This document shows, piece by piece, positions 39,560 through 48,345 of a stretch of DNA of 64,000 bases. Within the stretch, counting starts at the first letter, position 1. The number at the start of each line of letters is the position of its first letter. The notes under the pieces are model-generated. The model was not told the DNA's origin and did no database searches. It saw only the letters and a list, made by a program, of their open reading frames with translations. Source of the DNA: Mycolicibacter nonchromogenicus (GTDB taxonomy: Bacteria > Actinomycetota > Actinomycetes > Mycobacteriales > Mycobacteriaceae); assembly GCF_002101775.1 (NCBI RefSeq), contig NZ_LQPI01000023.1:62001-126000 (forward strand), given 5' to 3'. Both the position numbers and the translations under genes were made by a program.

Positions 39560-40198
39560 ATGGGCGACTCGCTCAACCCCACTCTGATCAGCCGCATATC
39601 GCTGGCGCTGCGCCCCGACTGGACGCGCACCGTGCGCGCCCGGCGAGTGACCGCTGGCGCACTGGTGGTCCTTGCCGGCCTGTCCGCAATCCGCTCCGAT
39701 CCGCGCGGCGACCAACTCGAGGTGGTGGTGGCACGCCATGACATCGCGCCCGGCACCATCCTGACCGTCGATGACCTCTCACTTGAAAGCCGAACGGCTC
39801 ACACCCTTCCCGACGGTGCCGCCACCGATGTGGCCGCGGTGGTGCAGGCCACGCTGGCGGGTCCGGTGCGCCGCGGCGAGATACTCACTGACGTCCGGGT
39901 ACTCGGCGCCCGGCTGACCGATGCTGCCGCCGGACCCGACGCCCGCATTGTGGGCGTGCACCCGGCCGACGCCGCATTGACCGATCTGGTGCGCACGGGC
40001 GACGTCGTCGACGTGGTGGCGACCGGCCCTGATGACGCGGGCGCCGCCCGGGTGCTGGCCAGCGGCGGGATCGTGGTGCTGGTGTCTGACAAGAACAATC
40101 ACGATGACCGGGTGGTACTCGTGGCGTTGCCGGCCACCGCTGCGGTGGCGGTGGCCGGCGCCACGCTCGGTCAGGCTGTCACCCTCACCCTGCGCTGA
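39560..40198 (+). CDS. SAF-domain protein (CpaB/RcpC-like)
   Basis: 212 residues. A single N-terminal hydrophobic helix (about 31-45) and then an SAF domain (VVVARHDIAPGTILTVDDLSLES) followed by repeated beta-rich segments. The layout is that of the Flp-pilus assembly protein CpaB/RcpC. No other pilus genes are nearby, so a pilus role is not supported. Counterpart Rv0990c is uncharacterised. Confidence 0.75.
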   Translation: MGDSLNPTLISRISLALRPDWTRTVRARRVTAGALVVLAGLSAIRSDPRGDQLEVVVARHDIAPGTILTVDDLSLESRTAHTLPDGAATDVAAVVQATLAGPVRRGEILTDVRVLGARLTDAAAGPDARIVGVHPADAALTDLVRTGDVVDVVATGPDDAGAARVLASGGIVVLVSDKNNHDDRVVLVALPATAAVAVAGATLGQAVTLTLR

Positions 40199-40204
40199 CC
40201 GCGG

Positions 40205-40633
40205 CTACGCGGCGGCCGGCTGCACGCTGGCGCAGAACTTGCATTTGTTGGCGTCGGCAGCGATCTCGGACTTGCACTCCGGGCAGGTCTTGGTCGGTGC
40301 CGGGTCGCCGAAGACCGTGGCCCCGCGGCGCGCCTGGATGTGCTTGTAGGGCAACACGATCAGGAAGTAGATCGTGGCCATGAACACGATGAAGTAGATG
40401 ATCGCCGAGATAAAGGCACCGATGTCGATGAACGTCGCCTCGTTGCCCTCCGCCCCCAATTGGAAACCCAGCCCCAACCCCGCCGTGTCGGGCTGCGTGG
40501 CCGCGACCAGCGGATTGATCACGCTGTTGGTGAACGCCTCGACCAGGTTGGAAAACGCCAGGGCGACCACCAGACCGATGGCCACCGTGATGACGTCATC
40601 GCGCATCAGGAAATTCTTGAACCCCTTGAGCAC
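40205..40633 (-). CDS. mscL: Large-conductance mechanosensitive channel with zinc ribbon
   Basis: 142 residues. Residues 1-108 form the MscL pore domain (N-terminal helix MLKGFKNFLMRDDV, TM1 about 14-36, TM2 about 71-95, LPYKHI at its end). In place of the usual C-terminal helix bundle, the tail carries CPEC (117-120) and CKFC (131-134), a complete Cys4 zinc ribbon. GTG start at 40633 is fixed by AAGGGGAG 6 nt upstream. The protein should release solutes on hypo-osmotic shock; the ribbon's role is unknown. Confidence 0.88.
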   Translation of the reverse strand: MLKGFKNFLMRDDVITVAIGLVVALAFSNLVEAFTNSVINPLVAATQPDTAGLGLGFQLGAEGNEATFIDIGAFISAIIYFIVFMATIYFLIVLPYKHIQARRGATVFGDPAPTKTCPECKSEIAADANKCKFCASVQPAAA

Positions 40634-40739
40634 CGCAACTCCCCTTCCGTACGGATGCACTGCGAAGCGGCCCCACGCCGCCTACGGCGAACCGTAATAG
40701 CCGCTGCGGAGTCCGTACGGGGATTGGAGAAGTCGAACC

Positions 40740-40856
40740 TCAACCGTGATGCGGGGGGATGTTGTCCCGCAACCAGCGCTCGCGTTCCTCGGCTTCGCGA
40801 ACGTCGTCGGGGTCGCGCTCGTCCGACGACGACTGATGCTCTTCGAGCCCTGGCAT
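40740..40856 (-). CDS. Small 38-residue acidic protein downstream of moaB
   Basis: A short open frame on the minus strand starting with ATG 5 nt after the moaB stop. The peptide is strongly charged (MPGLEEHQSSSDERDPDD then a helical Arg/Glu run and a final NIPPHHG). A GGAG lies 11 nt upstream, inside moaB. It is either a real small gene in the moaB operon or chance. The bias to charged residues without stop-prone codons favours real, but no homologue is known to me. Confidence 0.45.
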   Translation of the reverse strand: MPGLEEHQSSSDERDPDDVREAEERERWLRDNIPPHHG

Positions 40857-40861
40857 GGTGG

Positions 40862-41356
40862 CTAGATCTCCAGGCTGGACAGTTGGCCGATGATCGTCGC
40901 GGCCAGCGGATTCAGTGTCGCCATCCCGTCGCGGACCGCCGCCCGAGACCCGGCCAGGTTGACCACCAGGGTGCTGCCGGAGACGCCGGCCAGGCCCCGA
41001 GAGAGCCCGGCGTCGGCGATCCCGGCGGACAGCCCGGAGGCTCGCAGCGCCTCGGCGATGCCCAGGATCTCGCGGTCCAGCAGTTCGCGGGTGGCCTCGG
41101 GGGTGACGTCGCGCGGGGTGACCCCGGTGCCACCCACCGACACGACCAGGTCCACGCCGCCGATCACCGCCGTGTTCAGCGCGTTGCGGATCTCCACCTC
41201 GTCGGCGGCGACGGCCACGACACCGTCGACCATGAATCCGCCTTCGGCCAACAGTTCGGTCACCAACGGGCCGCTGTGGTCCTCATCGCCGTGGGCTGTG
41301 CGATCGTCGACAACGACGACGAGGGCGCGGCCGGCGAGTTCTCGGGACTGCTCCAT
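40862..41356 (-). CDS. moaB: MoaB/Mog-like molybdopterin protein (MoaB2)
   Basis: 164 residues. MoaB/MogA fold with GGTGVTPRDVTPEAT, the molybdopterin-adenylylation signature, and the SGSTLVVNLAGS segment. In other bacteria it adenylylates molybdopterin. Mycobacteria have several paralogues, and MoaB2 has also been linked to sigma-factor binding. The ATG at 41356 follows a TATACG -10-like box by 9 nt, so the mRNA may be nearly leaderless. Next to pepD on the same strand, as in Rv0984-Rv0983. Confidence 0.87.
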   Translation of the reverse strand: MEQSRELAGRALVVVVDDRTAHGDEDHSGPLVTELLAEGGFMVDGVVAVAADEVEIRNALNTAVIGGVDLVVSVGGTGVTPRDVTPEATRELLDREILGIAEALRASGLSAGIADAGLSRGLAGVSGSTLVVNLAGSRAAVRDGMATLNPLAATIIGQLSSLEI

Positions 41357-41402
41357 AGGTGCAACCGTATATCCGGGAACCGACACCGGACTCACCAACC
41401 CG

Positions 41403-42824
41403 TCACTGCTGCGCTCTGCCCAGCGTCACTTGGGCGGTTTTGGACGCTCCGCCGGCGTCGAGGTAGGTCAGCGTCACCTGATCGCCGGGCGCCTTGGAAC
41501 GCACCGCGGCCACCAGCGCGTCCGCACTGCCGATGGGGCGCTTGTCGAACGCCGTCACCGTGGCCCCCTCGGGCAGACCGGCCTTGGCGGCCGCCTCCCC
41601 GGGAACCACCTCGACCACCTTGGCGCCGTGCAGGCTGCGCTCACTGGTGACGCGCACCCCCAGCGAGGCGTGCGAGGCCTTGTGGTCCGGCGAGTTGATG
41701 AGCTCGTCGGCGATCCGCTTGGCCTGATCCACCGGAATCGCGAAACCGAGGCCGATCGAGCCGCTCTGGGCGTCGGCGGAATCGCCGCCCATGGTGGCGA
41801 TCGCGGAGTTGATACCGACCAGGTCGCCGTTCATGTTGACCAGCGCCCCGCCGGAGTTGCCGGGGTTGATGGCGGCATCGGTCTGGATGGCGTCCAGCAC
41901 CGTGTTCTGGTTGCCGGCCTCGCCGCTGGTGGACACGGGCCGGTTGAGGGCACTGACGATCCCGGTCGTCACGGTGCCCTCCAGTCCGAGCGGCGAACCG
42001 ACCGCCACCACGTTCTGGCCCACCCGCAGGTCCGCGGAGGACCCGATGGTGATCGGGGTCAGGTCCGACACACCCTGAGCGCGCACCACGGCGATGTCAC
42101 TGGCCGGGTCGGTGCCCACCACGGTGAAGGGCGCGGTGCGGCCATCGAAGAACGTCACGGTGGTCCTCGGACCCGCCTTGGGAGCTCCGTCGGGCCGGTT
42201 GCCCGGCTCCAGCTTGGTGCCGGGGTCGGGCTTGGCGGCAGCGGCGGCCACCACGTGGTTGTTGGTCAGGATCAGCCCGTCGGCCGACAGGATGATTCCT
42301 GAGCCCTCCTCGGACTGACGGCCCAGATCGGTCTCCAGCATGACGACGCTGGGCACCACCTTCTCCGCGACCTTCTCCACCGAGCCGTCGGGCAGATTCA
42401 CCGCGGCGGGCACCCCGGGAGCCTGGACGCTCGGCAGGTGATTTCCGCCGGCGACCGGCCGGTGGTCGGAGTGCAGTGCCGAACCGACCACGCCGCCCAT
42501 CACGCCGGACATCGCCGCGATCGCAACGGCACCCAGCACCAAACCGGAGCGGGATCGTTTCGGCGCCGCCCCACCCGGAGCGCCCGGGCCGACCGGCCGG
42601 CCCGGCACACCGGGGCGGCCATAGGGCGCGTTATAGCCGGCGCGGTAGGCGGACTGCTGCTGCCCCTGAGGCGGGGCGTAACGCCAGTCGTATGGCGGCG
42701 GGTACGACCCCTGCGCGGGCCGACCCGGATAACCGGACTGTCCGCGTTGATCCGCCGCCGGTGCACCGGGATTGGAGCGTTCCGGTTGCTGAGGTGGCGG
42801 GAGGTACCCGGGGTAATTCGTCAT
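41403..42824 (-). CDS. pepD: HtrA-like serine protease PepD
   Basis: 473 residues. A Pro/Gln/Tyr-rich cytoplasmic N-terminus (1-90), one transmembrane helix (about 93-117), an HtrA protease domain with catalytic triad His190 (TNNHVV), Asp243 (SDIAVV) and Ser324 (GNSGGAL), and a C-terminal PDZ domain (about 385-473). It degrades or refolds damaged envelope proteins. It lies 55 bp after mprB on the same strand, and in M. tuberculosis MprAB and PepD form a stress-response unit. Confidence 0.95.
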   Translation of the reverse strand: MTNYPGYLPPPQQPERSNPGAPAADQRGQSGYPGRPAQGSYPPPYDWRYAPPQGQQQSAYRAGYNAPYGRPGVPGRPVGPGAPGGAAPKRSRSGLVLGAVAIAAMSGVMGGVVGSALHSDHRPVAGGNHLPSVQAPGVPAAVNLPDGSVEKVAEKVVPSVVMLETDLGRQSEEGSGIILSADGLILTNNHVVAAAAAKPDPGTKLEPGNRPDGAPKAGPRTTVTFFDGRTAPFTVVGTDPASDIAVVRAQGVSDLTPITIGSSADLRVGQNVVAVGSPLGLEGTVTTGIVSALNRPVSTSGEAGNQNTVLDAIQTDAAINPGNSGGALVNMNGDLVGINSAIATMGGDSADAQSGSIGLGFAIPVDQAKRIADELINSPDHKASHASLGVRVTSERSLHGAKVVEVVPGEAAAKAGLPEGATVTAFDKRPIGSADALVAAVRSKAPGDQVTLTYLDAGGASKTAQVTLGRAQQ

Positions 42825-42879
42825 GTTTGTTGCCTACTCCTAAAGACACGACTGCAGCGACGTTGCCACACCACCATGC

Positions 42880-44331
42880 CTACGTGGTCTGAGAAGCGCC
42901 TGTGACTGCTCCGGCCGGTATTTGTGCCGCCGACGTGGGCCCGCCGGGCAGCACCATTCGGAACGATGTCCCGGGCGGATTCCCGCCGGGAACGGTCTCG
43001 CCGATGGTGATCGCCCCCCCATGTTTGAGCACCACCTGCTTGACGATCGCCAGCCCCAGCCCCGAGCCGGGCATGGCGCGCGCAGAGTCCGAGCGGTAGA
43101 AGCGCTCGAAGACCAATTCCCGTTGGTTCTCCGGGATTCCCGGCCCCTCGTCCGAGACGACCATCTCCATGTGTGTCGGGTCGAGCTGCCTCATCCGCAG
43201 GCCCACGACCCCACCCGACGGGCTCCACTTGGCCGCGTTGTCGAGCAGGTTGAGCACCGCGCGGGACAGGCCGGCGGCATCGCCGTACACGTACCAGGGA
43301 ACGACCTGGATGTCGAACTCGATGTCGTTGCGGCGCCGCCGGACCCGCTCCATGCTGCGATCGACGACCTCGGTGATGTCGACCTGCTCGTAGGCGACCT
43401 CACGTTGATCGTCACGAGTGAGGTCCACCAAATCGCCTACCAGTGTGGACAATTCCTCGATCTGCCCGATGGCGTCGGCGCGCAGTTCGGCCATCTCCTC
43501 CTCCGGCAGCTGCGGAGCTCCCGGAGCAGCGGACGCCATCAACAGCTCGACGTTGGTGCGCAGCGATGTCAATGGGGTCTTCAACTCATGCCCGGCGTCG
43601 GCGACGAGTCGCGCCTGCCGCTCCCTCGACTCCGCCAGAGCCCGCAACATCGCATTGAAGGCCTCGGTGAGTCGAGCCAATTCGTCGCTGCCGTAGACCG
43701 GGATCGGTCTCAAGTCATCGGTGCGCGCCACCGGTTCGGCCGCCTCGGTCAGGCGGCCCACCGGTCTGAGCCCGGTTCGGGTGACCATGCCGCCGGCCAC
43801 CGCGGCCACCACGACCCCCACGCCGCCGACGACCAGCAGCACCCACCGCAGCTTCATCGTCACCGCGCGGGTGGGCGCCAAACTCTTGGAGATCAACAGC
43901 GTGCTGCCGTTGGGCAGGTGCACGGCTAGCACCCGCTGACCGGACGCAGTGCGGCGCGACAAGAACAGTTCGCCGCGGATGACGGCCTTCTCCTGCTGCC
44001 CGACCGGCAGCCGCTGACCGGGCTGGTTGGCCGTGTAGATGGACCGGCCCGGGTTGACCAGCATGGCGTTGACGTCGGAGTAGGCGGTGCCTTCGATCGC
44101 CTTGCGGGGATCGGCGGCCAGTGAACCACTGGCGATCAACATCTCCGCGCGGCTCTGCAACTGGTTGTCGATGTCGTTGTAGAGCGCCGCCGAGATCACG
44201 GCGTAGACGGCAACCGCCATCAACACTACCACCAATGCCACCATCGACATCGCCAGCAGCATCACCCGCCAGCGCAGCGACAGGGAGGTCTTCTTCGCCT
44301 CTTCACCCTGTCGACGGCGGAAGGATTGCAT
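42880..44331 (-). CDS. mprB: Sensor histidine kinase MprB
   Basis: 483 residues. Two transmembrane helices (about 23-50 and 163-185) flank a sensor domain facing outward. Then HAMP (about 186-240), the H-box ADAGHELKTPLTSLR with His248, and the ATPase domain with N box (AVLNLLDNAAKW) and G box (GLGLAI). Senses envelope stress. Its ATG overlaps the mprA stop by one base (TGATG), so translation is coupled. Confidence 0.95.
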   Translation of the reverse strand: MQSFRRRQGEEAKKTSLSLRWRVMLLAMSMVALVVVLMAVAVYAVISAALYNDIDNQLQSRAEMLIASGSLAADPRKAIEGTAYSDVNAMLVNPGRSIYTANQPGQRLPVGQQEKAVIRGELFLSRRTASGQRVLAVHLPNGSTLLISKSLAPTRAVTMKLRWVLLVVGGVGVVVAAVAGGMVTRTGLRPVGRLTEAAEPVARTDDLRPIPVYGSDELARLTEAFNAMLRALAESRERQARLVADAGHELKTPLTSLRTNVELLMASAAPGAPQLPEEEMAELRADAIGQIEELSTLVGDLVDLTRDDQREVAYEQVDITEVVDRSMERVRRRRNDIEFDIQVVPWYVYGDAAGLSRAVLNLLDNAAKWSPSGGVVGLRMRQLDPTHMEMVVSDEGPGIPENQRELVFERFYRSDSARAMPGSGLGLAIVKQVVLKHGGAITIGETVPGGNPPGTSFRMVLPGGPTSAAQIPAGAVTGASQTT

Positions 44332-45023
44332 CAGGGAGGAGTCTCGCGGAGCACGTAGCCCACTCCGCGCACGGTGTAGATCAGACGCGGCTCGCCTTCG
44401 GCCTCAGTCTTGCGACGCAGGTATCCGATGTAGACCTCCAGCGCGTTGCCCGAGGTGGGGAAGTCGAAGCCCCACACCTCCTCGAGGATTCGGCTGCGGG
44501 TCAGCACCCGGCGCGGGTTGGCGATCAACATCTCCAACAGCGCGAACTCGGTACGGGTCAGGCTGATCTGCCGGTCGCCGCGGGTGACCTCGCGGGTCAC
44601 CGGGTCCAGGGTCAGGTCCTCGAACGACATCGCGACCGACTCGGACAGGTCCTCGGCGGTGGTGCGGCGCAGCAGCGCACGCATCCGCGCCAGCAGTTCC
44701 TCCAGCGCGAACGGCTTGGGCAGGTAGTCGTCGGCGCCGGCATCGAGGCCGGCCACCCGCTCAGACACCGAGTCTCGGGCCGTCAGCACCAAGATCGGGA
44801 GATCGTCACCGGTGCTGCGCAGTTGGCGGCAGACCTCCAGTCCGTCCAGCCGCGGCATCATGACGTCCAGGATCATCGCGTCCGGACGCTCACTGGAGAT
44901 CGCCTCGAGCGCCTCGACGCCGTCGGTGGCCAGCGAGACCGAGTAACCATTGAACGACAGAGACCTGCGCAACGATTCGCGCACCGCGCGATCGTCGTCA
45001 ACAACCAGTACCCGGGTAGCCAT
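44331..45023 (-). CDS. mprA: Response regulator MprA
   Basis: 230 residues. Receiver domain with VVDDD and phospho-acceptor Asp53 (MILDVMMP), Lys of the switch in LPKPFAL, and an OmpR/PhoB winged helix ([29 protein letters not shown]). Partner of MprB; controls sigE, sigB and pepD in M. tuberculosis. Good ribosome site GGAGG lies about 30 nt upstream rather than adjacent; no MprA-box repeats were obvious to me. Confidence 0.95.
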   Translation of the reverse strand: MATRVLVVDDDRAVRESLRRSLSFNGYSVSLATDGVEALEAISSERPDAMILDVMMPRLDGLEVCRQLRSTGDDLPILVLTARDSVSERVAGLDAGADDYLPKPFALEELLARMRALLRRTTAEDLSESVAMSFEDLTLDPVTREVTRGDRQISLTRTEFALLEMLIANPRRVLTRSRILEEVWGFDFPTSGNALEVYIGYLRRKTEAEGEPRLIYTVRGVGYVLRETPP

Positions 45024-45087
45024 GGGTGCTATCCAATCATCCGAAAGGCGATCTGGAGGGGCAGTAGCCGTTCGTGTCGGTGCCTAT

Positions 45088-45261
45088 TTAGCGGCGGTCG
45101 AGGTCGATGAGGCCCAGACGGGCGGCCTTGAGCAGACGACGCGGCACCTTGTGCGCGCGGCCGGCGACCGTCACGTTGACCAGGCCGGTTGCCTCAGCCT
45201 TCCACTGCGCGCGGCGACTGCGAGTGTTCGCACGCGACATCCTGCGTTTCGGCACGGCCAT
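45088..45261 (-). CDS. rpmF: 50S ribosomal protein L32
   Basis: 57 residues: starts [20 protein letters not shown], the L32 signature, and ends in a basic [13 protein letters not shown]. It lacks the C-terminal zinc cysteines of some L32 forms, as expected for the zinc-independent or short mycobacterial version. GGAGAGG is correctly placed upstream of ATG 45261. Located beside mprA as in M. tuberculosis (Rv0979A). Confidence 0.93.
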   Translation of the reverse strand: MAVPKRRMSRANTRSRRAQWKAEATGLVNVTVAGRAHKVPRRLLKAARLGLIDLDRR

Positions 45262-45450
45262 GGTCGAGCCTCTCCTGTTGTTGGCATAACTGCCGCTCGA
45301 TACCAGCGGCGGGACTATCCAGAGGATAGCCGGTGACCAGCGTCGGCTCCAAAATAGCGGATCCCCCGGTCCGGCGAGGCCCGATGCAGGAGAGGCCCAC
45401 AGCTCCGATCGGCGGCTACGGACCTTGACGCGACACCGGCGGTACCGGCT

Positions 45451-45466
45451 AACCTACCGGTTGGTT
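45451..45466. promoter_or_regulatory. TetR-type palindrome at the acyl-CoA operon promoter
   Basis: AACCTACCGGTTGGTT is a 16-bp dyad (consensus AACCwACCGGTwGGTT) 18 bp upstream of the first gene of the operon. Palindromes with an ACCGGT-type core are typical of TetR regulators of lipid and branched-chain acyl catabolism in actinobacteria. The TetR that binds is not identified; one gene is at 54648. Confidence 0.6.
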
Positions 45467-45484
45467 GAGGGATGGGATGTGGGG

Positions 45485-47200
45485 ATGACAGCAGCCGTTC
45501 GGATCGGTAACTGCTCGGGGTTCTACGGCGACCGCCACGCTGCCATGCACGAAATGCTCACCGGCGGCGAACTCGACTACCTCACCGGCGACTACCTGGC
45601 CGAACTGACCATGCTGATCCTGGGCCGCGACCGGATGAAGAACCCGGAGCGCGGCTACGCCAAGACCTTCTTGACCCAGTTGGAACAGTGCCTCGGGTTA
45701 GCCCTCGACCGGGGCGTTCGCATTGTGGCCAACGCCGGGGGCCTCAATCCGGCCGGCCTGGCCGACGCGGTGCGCGAGCTGGCGCAGCGCCTGGGCGTTC
45801 CGGTCCGCGTCGCCCACGTCGAAGGCGACGACCTGCTCCCCCGTGCCGCCGAGCTTGGCCTGGGCAGCCCCTTGACGGCGAACGCCTACCTGGGCGCCTG
45901 GGGAATCGTCGAATGCCTGGCCGGCGGCGCCGACGTGGTGATCACCGGCCGGGTCACCGACGCATCGGTGATCGTGGGGCCCGCAGCCGCGCACTTCGGC
46001 TGGAGCCGCACGGACTACGACCGGCTGGCCGGCGCCGTGGTCGCCGGGCACGTCATCGAGTGCGGCGTCCAGGCCAGCGGCGGCAATTACTCGTTCTTTA
46101 CCGAGATTCCCACCGAACAGATGCTGCACCCCGGCTTCCCGCTCGCCGAGATCCGCGCCGACGGGTCATCGGTGATCACCAAACACCCCGGCACCGGCGG
46201 GCTGGTCAGTGTCGACACCGTGACCGCGCAACTGCTCTACGAGGTGACCGGCGCGCGCTACGCCAACCCCGACGTGACCGCGCGGATGGACAGCGTCGAA
46301 CTGTCCGCCGACGGCCCCGACCGGGTGCAGATCTCCGGCGTCACCGGCGAGGCGCCGCCACCGACCTACAAGGTGTCGCTGAACAGCATCGGCGGCTTCC
46401 GCAACTCGACCACCTTCGTGCTGACCGGCCTGGACATCGAGGCCAAGGCCGCGCTGCTGCGCGCGCAGCTCGAGGCGGCCATGACCGTCCGGCCGGCCGA
46501 GCTGGACTGGACCTTGTCGCGCACCGATCACCCCGACGCCGACACCGAGGAAACCGCCAGCGCCCTGCTGCACTGTGTGGTGCGCGATCCCGACCCGGCC
46601 AAGGTGGGCCGCAGATTCTCCGCCGCGGGCGTCGAACTCGCGCTGGCCAGCTACCCCGGGTTCTGCGCCACCTCCCCACCGGGGGACGGCCAGGTCTACG
46701 GCGTGTTCACCGCCGGCTATGTCGATGCCGCGCAGGTGCCGCACGTAGCGGTGCACGCCGACGGCACCCGCGTGGACATCCCACCGGCCTCGCAGACCCG
46801 CGAACTCGCCCCGGCCCCCGAGCCGGAACTGCCCGAGCCGCTGCCCGACGGCCCGACCCGCCGGGCGCCCCTGGGGCTGATCGGCGGGGCCCGCAGCGGC
46901 GACAAGGGCGGCTCGGCCAACGTCGGGGTCTGGGTGCGCACCGATGAGCAGTGGCGCTGGCTGGCGCATGCATTGACTGTTGAGAAGCTGCGCGAACTCC
47001 TGCCCGAGACCGCCGAGTTGCCGGTCACCCGGCACCTGCTGCCGAATCTGCGCGCGGTCAACTTCGTCATCGACGGCATCCTCGGTCAGGGCGTCGCCTA
47101 CCAGGCCCGATTCGACCCGCAGGCCAAGGGATTGGGCGAGTGGTTGCGCAGCCGCCACGTCGACATACCCGAGCGGCTGCTCGCAGAAGGGAAATCATGA
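45485..47200 (+). CDS. AtuA/DUF1446-family protein
   Basis: 571 residues. DUF1446 (acyclic terpene utilisation AtuA) domain over most of the length (VRIGNCSGFYGDRH, ANAGGLNP, GADVVITGRVTDAS, GVQASGGNYSFF), followed by a C-terminal AtuA-like segment (GLIGGARSGDKGGSANVGVW). It forms a short 4-nt coupled operon with acyl-CoA dehydrogenase and carboxylase genes. AtuA homologues are required for citronellol/geraniol degradation, with unknown exact chemistry. Counterpart Rv0976c. ATG at 45485; a GTG two codons upstream is possible. Confidence 0.82.
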   Translation: MTAAVRIGNCSGFYGDRHAAMHEMLTGGELDYLTGDYLAELTMLILGRDRMKNPERGYAKTFLTQLEQCLGLALDRGVRIVANAGGLNPAGLADAVRELAQRLGVPVRVAHVEGDDLLPRAAELGLGSPLTANAYLGAWGIVECLAGGADVVITGRVTDASVIVGPAAAHFGWSRTDYDRLAGAVVAGHVIECGVQASGGNYSFFTEIPTEQMLHPGFPLAEIRADGSSVITKHPGTGGLVSVDTVTAQLLYEVTGARYANPDVTARMDSVELSADGPDRVQISGVTGEAPPPTYKVSLNSIGGFRNSTTFVLTGLDIEAKAALLRAQLEAAMTVRPAELDWTLSRTDHPDADTEETASALLHCVVRDPDPAKVGRRFSAAGVELALASYPGFCATSPPGDGQVYGVFTAGYVDAAQVPHVAVHADGTRVDIPPASQTRELAPAPEPELPEPLPDGPTRRAPLGLIGGARSGDKGGSANVGVWVRTDEQWRWLAHALTVEKLRELLPETAELPVTRHLLPNLRAVNFVIDGILGQGVAYQARFDPQAKGLGEWLRSRHVDIPERLLAEGKS

Positions 47201-48345
47201 GTATCTGGACCACCGCCGAGCGCCAGGCGCTGCGCGACACGGTGCGCGGATTCGTCGAGCGCGAGATTCTGCCGCACGTCGACGAGTGGGAACGCACCGG
47301 CGAACTGCCGCGCGAACTGCACCGCAAAGCCGCCGATGTCGGCCTGTTGGGCGCGGGTTATCCCGAGGAGGTCGGCGGCAGCGGCGGCGACGGTGCCGAC
47401 GCGCTGATCGTCTGCGAGGAATTGCACCGGGCGGGAGCTCCCGGCGGAGTGTTCGCCTCGTTGTTCACCTGCGGTATCGCGGTGCCGCACATGATCGCCT
47501 CGGGCGACGCCCGGCTGATCGAGGAATTCGTCCGCCCGACGCTGGCCGGCGAGAAGATCGGTTCACTGGCCATCACCGAGCCCGGCGGCGGCTCGGACGT
47601 GGGGCACCTGCGCACCACGGCGCGCCTCGAGGGTGATCACTATGTGGTCAACGGCGCCAAGACCTTCATCACCTCCGCGGTGCGCGGCGACTACGTCGTC
47701 ACCGCGGTGCGCACCGGTGGGCCGGGGGCGGGCGGGGTGTCGCTGCTGGTGGTCGAGAAGGGCACGCCCGGCTTCGAGGTGTCCCGCAAGCTGGAGAAGA
47801 TGGGCTGGCGCTCCTCCGACACCGCCGAACTGTCCTACGTCGACGCCCGGGTGCCGGCAGCCAACCTGGTGGGCGCGGAGAACACCGGCTTCATCCAGAT
47901 CGCCGGCGGCTTCGTCTCGGAGCGGGTGGCGCTGGCCGCGCAGGCATATTCCAGCGCGCAGCGCTGCCTGGACCTGACGGTGGCGTGGTGCCGCGACCGG
48001 GAGACCTTCGGCCGCCCGCTGATCTCGCGGCAGGCGGTGCAGAACACGCTCGCCGAGATGGCTCGTCGCATCGATGTGGCCCGGGTCTACACCCGCCACG
48101 TGGTCGAGCGTCAGCTGGCCGGAGATGCCAACCTGATCGCCGAGGTCTGTTTCGCCAAGAACACCGCCGTGGAGGCCGGTGAATGGGTGGCCCACCAGGC
48201 GGTGCAGCTGTTCGGAGGGATGGGATACATGGCCGAGTCCGAAGTGGAGCGCCAATACCGCGACATGCGCATCATCGGCATCGGCGGCGGAACCACCGAG
48301 ATCTTGACCTCACTGGCCGCCAAGACCCTCGGGTACCAGGCGTGA
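47197..48345 (+). CDS. fadE13: Acyl-CoA dehydrogenase (FadE13-like)
   Basis: 382 residues, FAD-dependent acyl-CoA dehydrogenase fold. SLAITEPGGGSDVG and GAKTFITSA are FAD/substrate segments, LFGGMGY and RDMRIIGIGGGTTEI the C-terminal part. In the usual position of the catalytic Glu (YEGT) it has GGGT, so the base must be elsewhere (as in isovaleryl-CoA-type enzymes). Starts with ATGA overlap with the AtuA gene. Probably oxidises a branched acyl-CoA before carboxylation. Confidence 0.88.
   Translation: MSIWTTAERQALRDTVRGFVEREILPHVDEWERTGELPRELHRKAADVGLLGAGYPEEVGGSGGDGADALIVCEELHRAGAPGGVFASLFTCGIAVPHMIASGDARLIEEFVRPTLAGEKIGSLAITEPGGGSDVGHLRTTARLEGDHYVVNGAKTFITSAVRGDYVVTAVRTGGPGAGGVSLLVVEKGTPGFEVSRKLEKMGWRSSDTAELSYVDARVPAANLVGAENTGFIQIAGGFVSERVALAAQAYSSAQRCLDLTVAWCRDRETFGRPLISRQAVQNTLAEMARRIDVARVYTRHVVERQLAGDANLIAEVCFAKNTAVEAGEWVAHQAVQLFGGMGYMAESEVERQYRDMRIIGIGGGTTEILTSLAAKTLGYQA

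Noticed and set aside
39560..40198. Flp pilus locus
   Set aside because: The SAF/CpaB-like protein stands alone; no pilin, ATPase or secretin genes are nearby.
45024..45087. MprA binding boxes upstream of mprA
   Set aside because: I looked for paired direct repeats but found nothing convincing in this 64-bp gap.
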